A model generated the notes under the pieces. That model searched no databases and was not told where the DNA came from. It saw only the letters and a list, made by a program, of their open reading frames with translations. Shown piece after piece: positions 1 through 7,424 of a DNA stretch of 64,000 bases. The stretch's first letter is position 1; each line of letters begins with the position of its first letter. Position numbers and translations under genes: made by a program. The stretch is from NCBI RefSeq assembly GCF_026586625.1, contig NZ_JAODIW010000008.1:713757-777756 (forward strand). Direction: 5' to 3'. Source of the stretch: Halobium salinum (GTDB lineage Archaea; Halobacteriota; Halobacteria; Halobacteriales; Haloferacaceae).

Positions 1-1
1 C

Positions 2-145
2 GACGCGGTCGTCGAACTCGCCGCGAGCGGCGAGGCGGACCTGGTCGTCACGAACGACCGACCCCTGCGCGACCGACTGCTCGAACGTGACGTTCGGGTA
101 ATCGGTTTAAGGGGCCGGGACAAACTCGCGATAACGGAACCCTGA
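2..145 (+). CDS. PIN-domain ribonuclease-like protein, 3' end only
   Basis: The window opens inside this gene; 47 residues remain, read from base 2 to a TGA at 143-145. The visible part carries VVTNDRPLRDRLL followed by GLRGRDKLAITEP. This is the usual C-terminal signature of archaeal PIN-domain (Fcf1/Nob1/VapC-like) proteins, in which the Asp of TND is a metal ligand of the nuclease site. The gene ends 4 nt before rpo7. In many archaea a PIN gene sits between eIF2-gamma and rpoE', so this is probably the conserved housekeeping PIN protein rather than a toxin. That placement is known context; only the C-terminus is seen here. Confidence 0.8.
   Translation, partial: DAVVELAASGEADLVVTNDRPLRDRLLERDVRVIGLRGRDKLAITEP
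106..114 (+). promoter_or_regulatory. Putative TATA box for rpo7
   Basis: The sequence GGTTTAAGG lies inside the end of the PIN gene, about 36 nt before the rpo7 ATG. Its A/T-rich core stands out from the GC-rich surroundings. It may give rpo7-spt4 an internal promoter in addition to read-through from upstream. Confidence 0.35.
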
Positions 146-149
146 GGAC

Positions 150-722
150 ATGTACAAGAAGGTCAGACTCAAGGACACGGTCGAGGTGCCCCCGCGGCAC
201 CTCGCGGACGTCTCGACGGACCGGGTGAAGCACCTGCTCCAGGACAAGCTAGAGGGGCGAATGGACGAGGACGTGGGCAGCGTGGTCAGCGTCGTCGAAG
301 TGCACAACATCGGCGACGGCGCGGTGCTGCCGAACCGCCCCGGCGTCTACTACGAGGCGGAGTTCGACGCCATCACGTTCGACCCGCAAATGCAGGAAGT
401 GGTCGACGGCAACGTCGTCGAGGTCGTCGAGTTCGGCGCCTTCGTCGGCATCGGTCCCGTCGACGGGCTGCTCCACGTTTCCCAGATTTCGGACGAGTAC
501 CTCGCCTACGACGGCGAGAACCAGCAGCTCGCCTCCACGGAGTCGAACGACACCCTCGGCGTCGAGGACTCGGTGCGCGTGCGCATCGTCACGAAGAGCA
601 TCGACGAGCGCAACCCGCGCGACTCCAAGATCGGGCTCACCGCGAAACAGCCCGGCCTCGGCAAGCACGGGTGGCTCGAACAGCGCCGGGAGAGTCAAGA
701 GGCGACGACGGAGGGGAACTAG
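150..722 (+). CDS. rpoE1: RNA polymerase subunit Rpo7 (RpoE')
   Basis: Archaeal counterpart of eukaryotic Rpb7. It forms the polymerase stalk with Rpo4 and binds emerging RNA. The protein is 190 aa, the normal length. The N-terminal tip domain (about residues 1-80) starts MYKKVRLKDTVEVPP. An S1/OB RNA-binding domain follows (about 82-185), with EFGAFVGIGPVDGLLHVSQI as its core. The ATG at 150 is the only sensible start, just after the preceding stop. The stop at 720-722 abuts the spt4 ATG directly, so the two are almost certainly cotranscribed. Order PIN / rpo7 / spt4 / dephospho-CoA kinase is typical of Euryarchaeota. Confidence 0.96.
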   Translation: MYKKVRLKDTVEVPPRHLADVSTDRVKHLLQDKLEGRMDEDVGSVVSVVEVHNIGDGAVLPNRPGVYYEAEFDAITFDPQMQEVVDGNVVEVVEFGAFVGIGPVDGLLHVSQISDEYLAYDGENQQLASTESNDTLGVEDSVRVRIVTKSIDERNPRDSKIGLTAKQPGLGKHGWLEQRRESQEATTEGN

Positions 723-920
723 ATGGCCGAGAAGCGCCTGGCCTGCCGGGAGTGCCACCGCGTCAACGAGCCCAACGCGACCACGTGTGACTCGTGTGGC
801 TCCTCCTCGCTCACCGAGGACTGGGCCGGCTACGTCGTCATCACCCACCCGGAGGAGAGCGAGGTCGCAGTCGAGATGAACGTCGACGAGGCGGGCAGTT
901 ACGCGCTCAAGGTCCGCTGA
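723..920 (+). CDS. spt4: Transcription elongation factor Spt4 (RpoE'')
   Basis: A small zinc-ribbon protein of 65 aa that pairs with Spt5 (NusG-like) to close the polymerase clamp and raise processivity. The zinc ligands are Cys8 and Cys11 (CREC) and Cys22 and Cys25 (CDSC). The C-terminal part, from DWAGYVVITHPEESEVA onward, is the Spt5-contacting beta region. The length matches archaeal Spt4. The start codon follows the rpo7 stop with no gap. The downstream gene begins 4 nt after the stop, so this is a tight three-gene unit. Confidence 0.95.
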   Translation: MAEKRLACRECHRVNEPNATTCDSCGSSSLTEDWAGYVVITHPEESEVAVEMNVDEAGSYALKVR

Positions 921-924
921 GCCG

Positions 925-1476
925 ATGTCCACGCTCCTGCGTCTCCCCGACGACCTCCGCGAGGCGTTCAAAGAGCCGATGGGCCGCGTCTACACCGACC
1001 CGGCGAACCTCCTGCGCGACGCGAAGACGAGCGGCGACGGTCCCGTCGTGACCGTCGGCGACGTGGTCACCTACCACCTCCACAAGACGGACCACGAACC
1101 CGCCGTCGCGTTCATCGACGGGAAGACCGAACGGGAGGCGGTGAACGACGAGGTGGGAGCGACGCTCGCCGAGAGCGACGCCGAACGGGTGAACGTCGAG
1201 AACCCGCCCGCCACCCTCTCCGAGGCGCTTCTGCGGGCGCTCCGCGAGTCGCTCGACGACGGCGGCCCGACGGTCGTGTTCGTCGACGGCGAGGAGGACC
1301 TCGCGACCCTGCCGGCCATCGTCGCCGCGCCCCTCGGGGCGAGCGTCGTCTACGGCCAGCCCGGACAGGGGATGGTTCACGTCCCCGTCACCGAGGAGTC
1401 CCGAGCGGAAGCTCGCGACCTCCTCGCCCGGATGGAGGGCGACGTGGACGCCGCACTCGCTATTCTCGAGGGCTGA
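925..1476 (+). CDS. GTP-dependent dephospho-CoA kinase (DUF359 family)
   Basis: Catalyses the last step of archaeal coenzyme A synthesis, phosphorylating dephospho-CoA with GTP as donor (family defined in Thermococcus; formerly DUF359). The 183-aa protein shows the family's conserved blocks in order: VGDVVTYHL (about 48), FIDGKTERE (about 67), NPPATLSEAL (about 93), VFVDGEEDLATLP (about 116) and PLGASVVYGQPGQGMV (about 136). The acidic and glycine residues of these blocks make up the catalytic and nucleotide-binding site. It follows spt4 by 4 nt. The 120-base gap after it carries a TATA element for the next gene. Confidence 0.9.
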   Translation: MSTLLRLPDDLREAFKEPMGRVYTDPANLLRDAKTSGDGPVVTVGDVVTYHLHKTDHEPAVAFIDGKTEREAVNDEVGATLAESDAERVNVENPPATLSEALLRALRESLDDGGPTVVFVDGEEDLATLPAIVAAPLGASVVYGQPGQGMVHVPVTEESRAEARDLLARMEGDVDAALAILEG

Positions 1477-1593
1477 CCCCGAGCGGGTTCCACACGCGAC
1501 GCGGGCGACACTCGCGCGACGACCGCCGCTCGGAAGCCGACGTACTGTCATCTCAAGATACATTAATTCGTGCAGACCCGTCCGACGCAAAAC

Positions 1594-1600
1594 CTATAAG
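1594..1600 (+). promoter_or_regulatory. TATA box of the PQQ-repeat lipoprotein gene
   Basis: CTATAAG, within an A/T-rich stretch, sits 36-42 nt before the ATG at 1636. This spacing argues against the in-frame GTG at 1600 (which overlaps the TATA) and for the ATG at 1636 as start. Confidence 0.45.
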
Positions 1601-1635
1601 TGAAGCCGAGAGACCCGTCTATCGAGACAGTTCGC

Positions 1636-3030
1636 ATGCGTTCACGCACACGCCGTGACGCGTTGCGTCTCGGTGCCGCGGCGCTCGGTACGCTCGCGGG
1701 GGGGTGTCTCGGGGTCGGTGGTGGGCAGGTGCCACGGGAGTCGGAGACGACGACCGAAACGGCGGAGCCGACGACGACGTCGGAGTTCACACTGCCGCCG
1801 CCCGCTACCGCCACCGCGCCGGAGGACCCGGTCCCCCTCCCGGTCGACTCCGAGTGGCCTCGCTACCAGGCCGACGCGTCCAACACGGGACATCGGAGGG
1901 GAACGACCGCCGTACCGACGGCGCCGGCGCTCCACTGGCAGTTCGCCGTCCGCGCGACGACGCCGGTCGTCGCGGGTCGTCGGCTGTTCACCGTCGAGAC
2001 CAGGCGCGACGAGCGGGTGGTCTGTTCGCGCCGGGCCGCGACCGGCCGAGTCGAGTGGGAGCGCTCCGTCGACGGCGGTCCGGCGACCGCCCCGGTCGTG
2101 ACCGAACGGCGGGTGTTCGTCCAGAGCCGCCAGCGCCTCCACGCGTTCGACCGCGAGACGGGCGAGCGCCGCTTCACGACGGACCTCGGTAGGGGCGAGC
2201 CGAGCGTGCCGGCCGTCAAGAACGGCGTCGTCTACTGCTGTGCCGGCGCCCGCGAGTCGTGGCCGACGACCGTCTTCGCGGTCGACGCCGAGATGGGCAG
2301 TCGCCGGTGGGCCGCCGAGGTCGACGGGCGGGTGTCCGGGTCGCCCGCCGTCAGCGGCGGCGCGGTGTACGTCGCCACGAACGGGGTGGCCGGCGAGGAC
2401 GGCGAGACGGGGCGGCTTCAGGCGCTCGGCACCGTCGGCGGCGGCGTGCGCTGGCAGGTCGACCTCGGGGCGCCGGCGGCGGGGTCGCCGCTGGTGGCTC
2501 GGGAGATGCTGTTCGTCCCCACCGAGTCGCGCCTGCAGTCGTACTGGGTGGAGGACGGCCGAGCGCGGTGGTCCACGCGGGTCGGCCGAGTCACGGGCGA
2601 CGCCCTCGCGTTCGCCGGCGATTCGGTGTACGCCGGCACCGAGCACGGCGTCCACGCGCTGAAGTGGGCGACCGGCGAGGAGCTGTGGCGCCACGAGACC
2701 GCGGCGCCGACGACCGCACCCACGGTCGACCGCGAGGCGGTGTACGTCGGCGAGCTCACCGGGACGGCCCCGGCCGTCGTCGCCGCCGACCGCGACACCG
2801 GCGAGGAGCGCTGGCGCTACGGGACGAAGACACGGGAGGCCGAAGGGGCGCGCCGCGCCGGCCTCGTCGGCCCGCCGACCCCGGTCGAGGGCGGGGTGTA
2901 CGCCGTCGCCGCCGACGGGATGTACGCGTTCGGACCGCAGTCGGTCGCGGGCGCGAACGGAGCCGACTCGAACGCCAGCGAGCCGGCGAACGCGACGACG
3001 ACCTCGCGTTCGAGCTCGGCCGCGGAGTAA
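1636..3030 (+). CDS. Exported PQQ-repeat beta-propeller lipoprotein
   Basis: 464 aa if started at the ATG at 1636; an in-frame GTG 12 codons earlier overlaps the TATA box. The N-terminus has a Tat-like RRDALRLGAAALGTLAGGC signal ending in a lipobox Cys, then a Thr/Glu-rich linker, as in haloarchaeal lipoproteins. The rest is a run of PQQ/BamB-type propeller blades recognisable by their Trp strands (LHWQFAV, VEWERSV, RRWAAEV, VRWQVDL, ARWSTRV, ELWRHET, ERWRYGT). An Asn/Ser/Thr-rich tail closes it. Such proteins act as scaffolds or sugar/quinone-enzyme-like receptors outside the membrane. No catalytic residues can be assigned, and a role in protein assembly is only an analogy to BamB. Confidence 0.85.
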   Translation: MRSRTRRDALRLGAAALGTLAGGCLGVGGGQVPRESETTTETAEPTTTSEFTLPPPATATAPEDPVPLPVDSEWPRYQADASNTGHRRGTTAVPTAPALHWQFAVRATTPVVAGRRLFTVETRRDERVVCSRRAATGRVEWERSVDGGPATAPVVTERRVFVQSRQRLHAFDRETGERRFTTDLGRGEPSVPAVKNGVVYCCAGARESWPTTVFAVDAEMGSRRWAAEVDGRVSGSPAVSGGAVYVATNGVAGEDGETGRLQALGTVGGGVRWQVDLGAPAAGSPLVAREMLFVPTESRLQSYWVEDGRARWSTRVGRVTGDALAFAGDSVYAGTEHGVHALKWATGEELWRHETAAPTTAPTVDREAVYVGELTGTAPAVVAADRDTGEERWRYGTKTREAEGARRAGLVGPPTPVEGGVYAVAADGMYAFGPQSVAGANGADSNASEPANATTTSRSSSAAE

Positions 3031-3105
3031 CGCCGGCGGTTCCGTCCCCGCCGGGGCGACGAGAGTCGGCCGTCGCTCGGAATCGCGGCGTCACGAGGTC
3101 GAAAT

Positions 3106-3115
3106 CCTTTTACTC
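3106..3115 (+). promoter_or_regulatory. TATA box of rps24e
   Basis: CCTTTTACTC lies 31-40 nt before the S24e ATG and is the only A/T-rich block in the gap, so it is the likely promoter of the S24e / Kae1-Bud32 pair. Confidence 0.4.
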
Positions 3116-3145
3116 GCTTCCCCGGGATGTACGGACAACTGACCC

Positions 3146-3463
3146 ATGGAAGTCGACATCATCTCGGAAGAGGAGAACCCGATGCTGCACCGAACCGACG
3201 TCCGCTTCGAGATCGTCCACGACGACGCGAGCCCCTCGCGCCTGCAGGTCCGCGACAGCCTCGCGGCGAAGCTCGACAAGGGCTCCGACGAGGTCGTCGT
3301 CCACAAGCTGGACACGAAGTTCGGCATGCGCCACACCGTCGGCTACGCCAAGGTGTACGACTCCGCCGAGTTCGCCCGCGACGTGGAGCAGGACTACATG
3401 CTCGAGCGCAACAAGATCAGCGCCGCCGACGAGGACGCCGACGCGGAAGCCGAAGAGGCATAA
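3146..3463 (+). CDS. rps24e: 30S ribosomal protein S24e
   Basis: 105 aa, the usual haloarchaeal size. The start MEVDIISEEENPMLHRTDV and the core DEVVVHKLDTKFGMRHTVGY are characteristic of S24e. The C-terminus is an acidic extension (DEDADAEAEEA). The stop codon is only 9 bases before the Kae1-Bud32 start. In several haloarchaea the small zinc protein S27ae sits between these two genes, and here there is no room for it. The gene is preceded by its own TATA-like element. Confidence 0.95.
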   Translation: MEVDIISEEENPMLHRTDVRFEIVHDDASPSRLQVRDSLAAKLDKGSDEVVVHKLDTKFGMRHTVGYAKVYDSAEFARDVEQDYMLERNKISAADEDADAEAEEA

Positions 3464-3472
3464 GCGGGGTAG

Positions 3473-5098
3473 ATGCGCGTTCTCGGCATCGAGGGGACGG
3501 CCTGGGCCGCCAGCGCCGCCCTCTACGATTCGGAACGCGACGACGTCGTTATTCAGTCCGACCCGTACGAACCGGAGAGCGGCGGCATTCACCCGCGCGA
3601 GGCCGCAGAGCACATGGGGGAGGCGATTCCTCGCGTCGTCGCCGCCGTACTCGACCACGCCGAAACGACTGCCGATGATGACGGCACGGGGCCCGGAATC
3701 GACGCAGTTGCCTTCTCCCGCGGCCCCGGCCTCGGCCCGTGCCTCCGCATCGTCGGCACCGCCGCCCGGGCGCTGGCGGGGGCACTGGACGTGCCCCTCG
3801 TCGGCGTCAACCACATGGTGGCCCACCTCGAGGTCGGCCGCCACCGGTCGGGGTTCGACTCGCCGGTGTGTCTGAACGCGAGCGGCGCGAACGCCCACCT
3901 GCTCGGCTACCGCGACGGCCGGTATCGAGTGCTCGGCGAGACGATGGACACCGGCGTCGGCAACGCGCTCGACAAGTTCACCCGGCACGTCGGCTGGTCA
4001 CACCCCGGCGGACCGAAGATAGAGGCCGCCGCCGAGGACGGCGAGTACGTTCCCCTCCCCTACGTCGTGAAGGGGATGGACTTCTCGTTCTCGGGCATCA
4101 TGAGCGCCGCGAAGGACCGCTACGACGACGGCCACTCGGTCGAGGACGTCTGTTTCTCCCTCCAGGAGCACACCTTCGCGATGCTGACCGAGGTGGCGGA
4201 GCGAGCCCTCTCGCTGACGGGTACCGACGAACTCGTCCTCGGCGGCGGGGTCGGACAGAACGCGCGCCTGCGGGAGATGCTCGCGGAGATGTGTGCGGCA
4301 CGCGGCGCCGAGTTCTACGCGCCCGAACCCCGCTTCCTCCGGGACAACGCCGGGATGATTGCAGTTCTGGGGGCGAAGATGTACGCGGCCGGCGACACCC
4401 TTCCGGTCGCCGAGTCGGCTATCGACCCGAACTTCCGGCCCGACCAAGTGCCCGTCACGTGGCGCGACGGCGAGGAGGACGTGGCCCGAAGCCTCGACGT
4501 AGGCGACACCGTCCGCGGCGCCGAGGCCGACGTGACCCTCGGCGACGACGCGACGAAGGCTCGCGTCCCCAAGACCTACCGCCACTCCGCCCTCGACGAG
4601 CGCCTGCGCACCGAGCGGACGGTCGCCGAGGCACGCCTGCTGAACGAGGCGCGGAAGGCCGGCGTCCCGACGCCGCTGGTTCGCGACGTGGACGTGCCGG
4701 CGGCAACGCTCACGATGCAGCGCGTCGGCGACGCCGACCTCGCGACCACGCTGACGCCCGACCGCGCCCGCGACGTGGGCCGATTCCTCGCCCGGCTACA
4801 CGACGCCGGGGTGGTCCACGGCGACCCGACGACGCGGAACGTCCGAGTGGTCGACGCGGCGACTACCGAGGGCAGAGACCACCCGGACACGTTCCTCATC
4901 GACTTCGGCCTCGGCTTCCACACCGGTCACGTCGAGGACCACGCGATGGACCTCCACGTGTTCGCCGGGAGCGTCGAGGGGACCGCCGCCGACCCCGAGC
5001 GGATAATCGAGGCGTTCGAGGCCGGCTACGCCGAGGAGGGCGACGAGGCCGTCCTGGAGCGCCTCGCCGAGGTGCGTGGGCGGGGCCGGTATCGGTAG
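3473..5098 (+). CDS. kae1-bud32: Kae1-Bud32 fusion, KEOPS tRNA t6A enzyme
   Basis: A fused 541-aa KEOPS subunit. Kae1 (about 1-330) transfers the threonylcarbamoyl group to A37 of ANN-decoding tRNAs. Bud32 (about 350-541) is the small P-loop-independent ATPase/kinase that drives it. Kae1 features are the metal-binding pair His114 and His118 in NHMVAHLEVGRH, the early FSRGPGLGPCLRIVG block and LGGGVGQNARL near 256. Bud32 features are VVHGDPTTRNVRV (catalytic Asp near 451) and FLIDFGLGFH (DFG-like, near 477). The fused form is normal for haloarchaea and methanogens. It is likely cotranscribed with rps24e, 9 nt upstream. Confidence 0.96.
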   Translation: MRVLGIEGTAWAASAALYDSERDDVVIQSDPYEPESGGIHPREAAEHMGEAIPRVVAAVLDHAETTADDDGTGPGIDAVAFSRGPGLGPCLRIVGTAARALAGALDVPLVGVNHMVAHLEVGRHRSGFDSPVCLNASGANAHLLGYRDGRYRVLGETMDTGVGNALDKFTRHVGWSHPGGPKIEAAAEDGEYVPLPYVVKGMDFSFSGIMSAAKDRYDDGHSVEDVCFSLQEHTFAMLTEVAERALSLTGTDELVLGGGVGQNARLREMLAEMCAARGAEFYAPEPRFLRDNAGMIAVLGAKMYAAGDTLPVAESAIDPNFRPDQVPVTWRDGEEDVARSLDVGDTVRGAEADVTLGDDATKARVPKTYRHSALDERLRTERTVAEARLLNEARKAGVPTPLVRDVDVPAATLTMQRVGDADLATTLTPDRARDVGRFLARLHDAGVVHGDPTTRNVRVVDAATTEGRDHPDTFLIDFGLGFHTGHVEDHAMDLHVFAGSVEGTAADPERIIEAFEAGYAEEGDEAVLERLAEVRGRGRYR

Positions 5099-5220
5099 GC
5101 GAAGGGTCGGCGGACGACGCTCGGCCGACCGGCCGCCTCGGGTGAGGCCCCTTTCGAGGGGCATCACGACCGACGTACATCTCTCGAAACCAGTGCAGAA
5201 TCCGAACGCCAGCCCAAACG

Positions 5221-5228
5221 CTTTATCC
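5221..5228 (+). promoter_or_regulatory. TATA box of the DUF5808 gene
   Basis: CTTTATCC is centred about 27 nt before the ATG at 5251, which is the archaeal spacing for a leaderless transcript. Confidence 0.45.
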
Positions 5229-5250
5229 CAGTCCGCTGTACCGTTCCGGT

Positions 5251-5529
5251 ATGGTAGAGAAGCCGCAGTCCGGTGAGATTCTCGGCGTGCCGTACAACTT
5301 CGACCGACCCAGCGTCGGGCGGATGCTCTCCTCATACTTCCAGCCCGGCGAGGGGATGCTCGTCAAGAAGCCCTTCGGCATCGGCTACACGCTGAACCTC
5401 GCCTCGTGGCGCTCGTGGGTCGTCCTCCTCGTCGCCGGCGCTCTGCTCTGGCACGAGCAGAAGGGCAAGACGGCCTCCGAGTCGAACGACGACGACGGTC
5501 CCGTCGAAGTAATCGTCGACGACGACTGA
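5251..5529 (+). CDS. DUF5808-type small membrane protein
   Basis: 92 aa. The first half has GVPYNFDRPSVGRMLSSYFQ and VKKPFGIGYTLNLA, matching my recollection of the DUF5808 pattern (a short dipeptide-rich motif followed by a 'GxGY-LN' block). A single membrane segment follows (WVVLLVAGALLWHEQ, about 56-70), then a charged tail ending VDDD. Function is unknown. Its TGA stop is embedded in the first unit of the hairpin repeat array that follows. The start is fixed by the TATA box 23-30 nt upstream. Confidence 0.7.
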   Translation: MVEKPQSGEILGVPYNFDRPSVGRMLSSYFQPGEGMLVKKPFGIGYTLNLASWRSWVVLLVAGALLWHEQKGKTASESNDDDGPVEVIVDDD

Positions 5530-5728
5530 GCGCCAGGACGCCCGCGCGTTCGTGCGCGGCCGACTCGCTGACGCGGTGGTGTAGACGATTACGACGACTG
5601 AGCGCAACGTGAGTGGGCCGTCTCGTCGGCTCACGACGCGCTGACGCGGAGGGACGACTGAACGCAACGACGCGCGGCGGCTCATCGCCGCGTATCTCGC
5701 TGACGCGGCGGTGCGGACGATTACGACG
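5521..5728 (+). repeat. Tandem array of three hairpin repeat units
   Basis: Three units of about 60-72 bp begin at 5521, 5593 and 5653. Each starts with GACGACTGAGCGC (GACGACTGAACGC in the third), runs through a self-complementary core, and ends with GCTGACGCGG. The cores differ in sequence but each can fold: CCGCGC/GCGCGG around GTTCGT in unit 1, GTGAG/CTCAC in unit 2, and ACGCGGCG-like arms around GCTCAT in unit 3. Units 1 and 3 also share a trailing GACGATTACGACGAC. Further copies are at 18930-19049 and 27621-27680 on the opposite strand. The array lies directly at the 3' end of the DUF5808 gene. Confidence 0.75.
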
Positions 5729-5806
5729 ACGACGACCGACTTCTGCCACGCACGAGCGACCTCCGGAGTCGCCACCGCTAAACAGCCACGTCGCGCAGTG
5801 GCGACC

Positions 5807-6151
5807 ATGAGCGGGGACCGGAGTCTCGACGAGTTCGCGACGGGGGCGGAGACGGCCGAGTCGGAGGCGAGAGACGAGGGCGAAGCCGACGTGGAGGAGG
5901 GCGGCACCGACGCCGACGCCGCGGCCGACCCGGTCAGCGAAGCCGGAGAATCCGACGAAGCGGACGTCGCTGACGGCGAGGAGGACGCGGAAGCGAAGAC
6001 GGAGCATCTCGACGCCGACGCGGTCGACCCGGCGACGCCGACGATGCGGCACGACCCGGCGGGCGTCGCCTGTGGCGCCTGTGGCGAGACGGTCGAGCGC
6101 CGCTGGGAGGAGGACGACGCGTTCGTCTGTGCCGACTGTAAGGCGTGGTGA
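5807..6151 (+). CDS. Acidic protein with C-terminal zinc ribbon
   Basis: 114 aa from the ATG at 5807 (MSGDRSLDEF); the longer open frame upstream runs into the repeat array and is not protein-like. About 75 residues of Asp/Glu/Ala-rich linker are followed by a compact zinc ribbon CGACGETVERRW...CADCKAW with two CxxC pairs near the C-terminus. This two-part layout is common in uncharacterised haloarchaeal proteins. No function can be assigned; a role as a nucleic-acid or protein adaptor is a guess from the ribbon. It converges on the PspA-like gene, with 16 bases between the two stops. Confidence 0.7.
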   Translation: MSGDRSLDEFATGAETAESEARDEGEADVEEGGTDADAAADPVSEAGESDEADVADGEEDAEAKTEHLDADAVDPATPTMRHDPAGVACGACGETVERRWEEDDAFVCADCKAW

Positions 6152-6167
6152 GGGTGGTCGACGGGGG

Positions 6168-6914
6168 TCAGTTCCCGCCGTCGTCGCCGTCGTCTTCACC
6201 GTCGCCCGCGTCTACCGCCCCAGCCTCGTCTCCCTCCTCGTCATCGTCGACGCCCATCTCGGCTCTGAGCGTCGCGAGCTCGTCTTCGATTTCGTTTTCG
6301 GCCTGCACCCGGTCGAGTTCCGCACCCGGGTCGTCCTCCTCCCCGTCGCCGAAAAAGCCCGACTCCTCCAGCTCTTCGAGGGCGGCCGCGCGAGCCTCCT
6401 GTTCGTCGATTTCGTCCATCGCGTCCGCCGTCCGGGGTGCGGACTCTGGGTCGCCGCTCGCGACACCCTCGGCGCGGGCGGCGGCCTCCTCGGCGTCGAG
6501 GCGGGCGCGCTCCGCGCGGTAACGTGAGACCCGCCGCTCCATCTCCTTCGCGCGGTCGACGAGCTCCTTCTGGGCCGATTCGAGGTCGTCGATTTGGCCC
6601 TCCAGCTCGTCGAGTTCGGTCACTTCGGTCGTCTTCTTCCGGAGGATGTCGCGGGCGAGGTCGTCCCGGCCGGCCCGGACGGCCTCGCGGGCGTCGCGGT
6701 TTCGCTCCTCGATGGTCGCTTCGAGGCGGTCCCGTCGTCGTTCGAGGCGCTTCTTCTCGGTGACGAGGTCGACGACGGACTCCTTGATGGCGGCGAGTTC
6801 GTCGTCGAGGCGCTCGTAGGTGTACTCGCGGCTCTCCTTCGGGTCCTCCAGTTCGTCGAGGAGGGCGTCGAGCTTGACACGGAGCGTCGATTCGGTGCGG
6901 TCGCGGAGTCCCAT
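6168..6914 (-). CDS. PspA/IM30-like coiled-coil protein
   Basis: 248 aa, nearly all predicted helix. Residues about 1-165 form a long charged coiled coil with blocks typical of PspA/IM30/Vipp1 proteins (LDELEDPKESREYTYERLDD, VVDLVTEKKRLERRRDRL, AGRDDLARDILRKKTTE). The C-terminal 80 residues are Asp/Glu-rich and probably disordered. PspA relatives polymerise on stressed membranes and maintain proton-tightness. The N-terminal amphipathic helix seen in bacterial PspA is short here (MGLRDRTESTLRVKLDALL). The gene converges with the zinc-ribbon gene and is read away from the ABM-domain gene upstream. Confidence 0.72.
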   Translation of the reverse strand: MGLRDRTESTLRVKLDALLDELEDPKESREYTYERLDDELAAIKESVVDLVTEKKRLERRRDRLEATIEERNRDAREAVRAGRDDLARDILRKKTTEVTELDELEGQIDDLESAQKELVDRAKEMERRVSRYRAERARLDAEEAAARAEGVASGDPESAPRTADAMDEIDEQEARAAALEELEESGFFGDGEEDDPGAELDRVQAENEIEDELATLRAEMGVDDDEEGDEAGAVDAGDGEDDGDDGGN

Positions 6915-7067
6915 GTCGCTAGGGAGGGATGTCGGAGGGCTTAGGCTTTTGCCGACGGGCGGCGGCCCGCGGGTGTCGATTCACAGGGGCGTATGGCTCC
7001 TCCGGTTCCGGCGATTCGACACCCCACACGGGAGCTTATTCGGCGGCAGTCCTACCCGTGAGACGAG

Positions 7068-7373
7068 ATGCCAAACTCCCAGTACGCACTGCAGGCACAC
7101 CTGCAGGCCAAACCCGACAAAGCCGAGGAGGTCGCCGAGTTCCTCGAGTCCGCCCTGTCCGCGGCCGAGGAGGAAGCGGCCACCACGACGTGGTTCGCGC
7201 TCCGGTTCGACGAGACCACGTTCGGCATCTTCGACACGTTCCCGGACGAGGAGGGACGACAGGCCCACCTCGACGGCGAAATCGCAGCCGAGCTGATGGG
7301 CCGGGCCGACGAGCTGTTCGAGGAGGAGCCGCGCATCGACGAAATCGACGTGCTCGCCGCGAAACACCCGTAG
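7068..7373 (+). CDS. ABM-domain protein (YgiN-like monooxygenase)
   Basis: 101 aa, a single antibiotic-biosynthesis-monooxygenase (ABM) dimeric ferredoxin-like fold. It starts SQYALQAHLQAKPDKAEEVA, then has TTWFALRFDETTFGIFDTF with the family's conserved Trp-Phe strand, and ends in the helix EEPRIDEIDVLAAKHP. Members act as small quinol or heme-type monooxygenases or merely as stress-linked dimers. Substrate cannot be inferred. It stands alone between the PspA-like gene and mutL, whose 3' end converges on it 51 bases away. Confidence 0.8.
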   Translation: MPNSQYALQAHLQAKPDKAEEVAEFLESALSAAEEEAATTTWFALRFDETTFGIFDTFPDEEGRQAHLDGEIAAELMGRADELFEEEPRIDEIDVLAAKHP

Positions 7374-7424
7374 CGGCGGCCGGAGACGTCCCGAGCCGGC
7401 CGTCGCACCGCCCGCTCGCTCCGT

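Noticed and set aside
2259..3875. A 538-codon plus-strand frame crossing three genes
   Set aside because: It overlaps the lipoprotein, S24e and Kae1 in another frame and is Arg-rich without domains.
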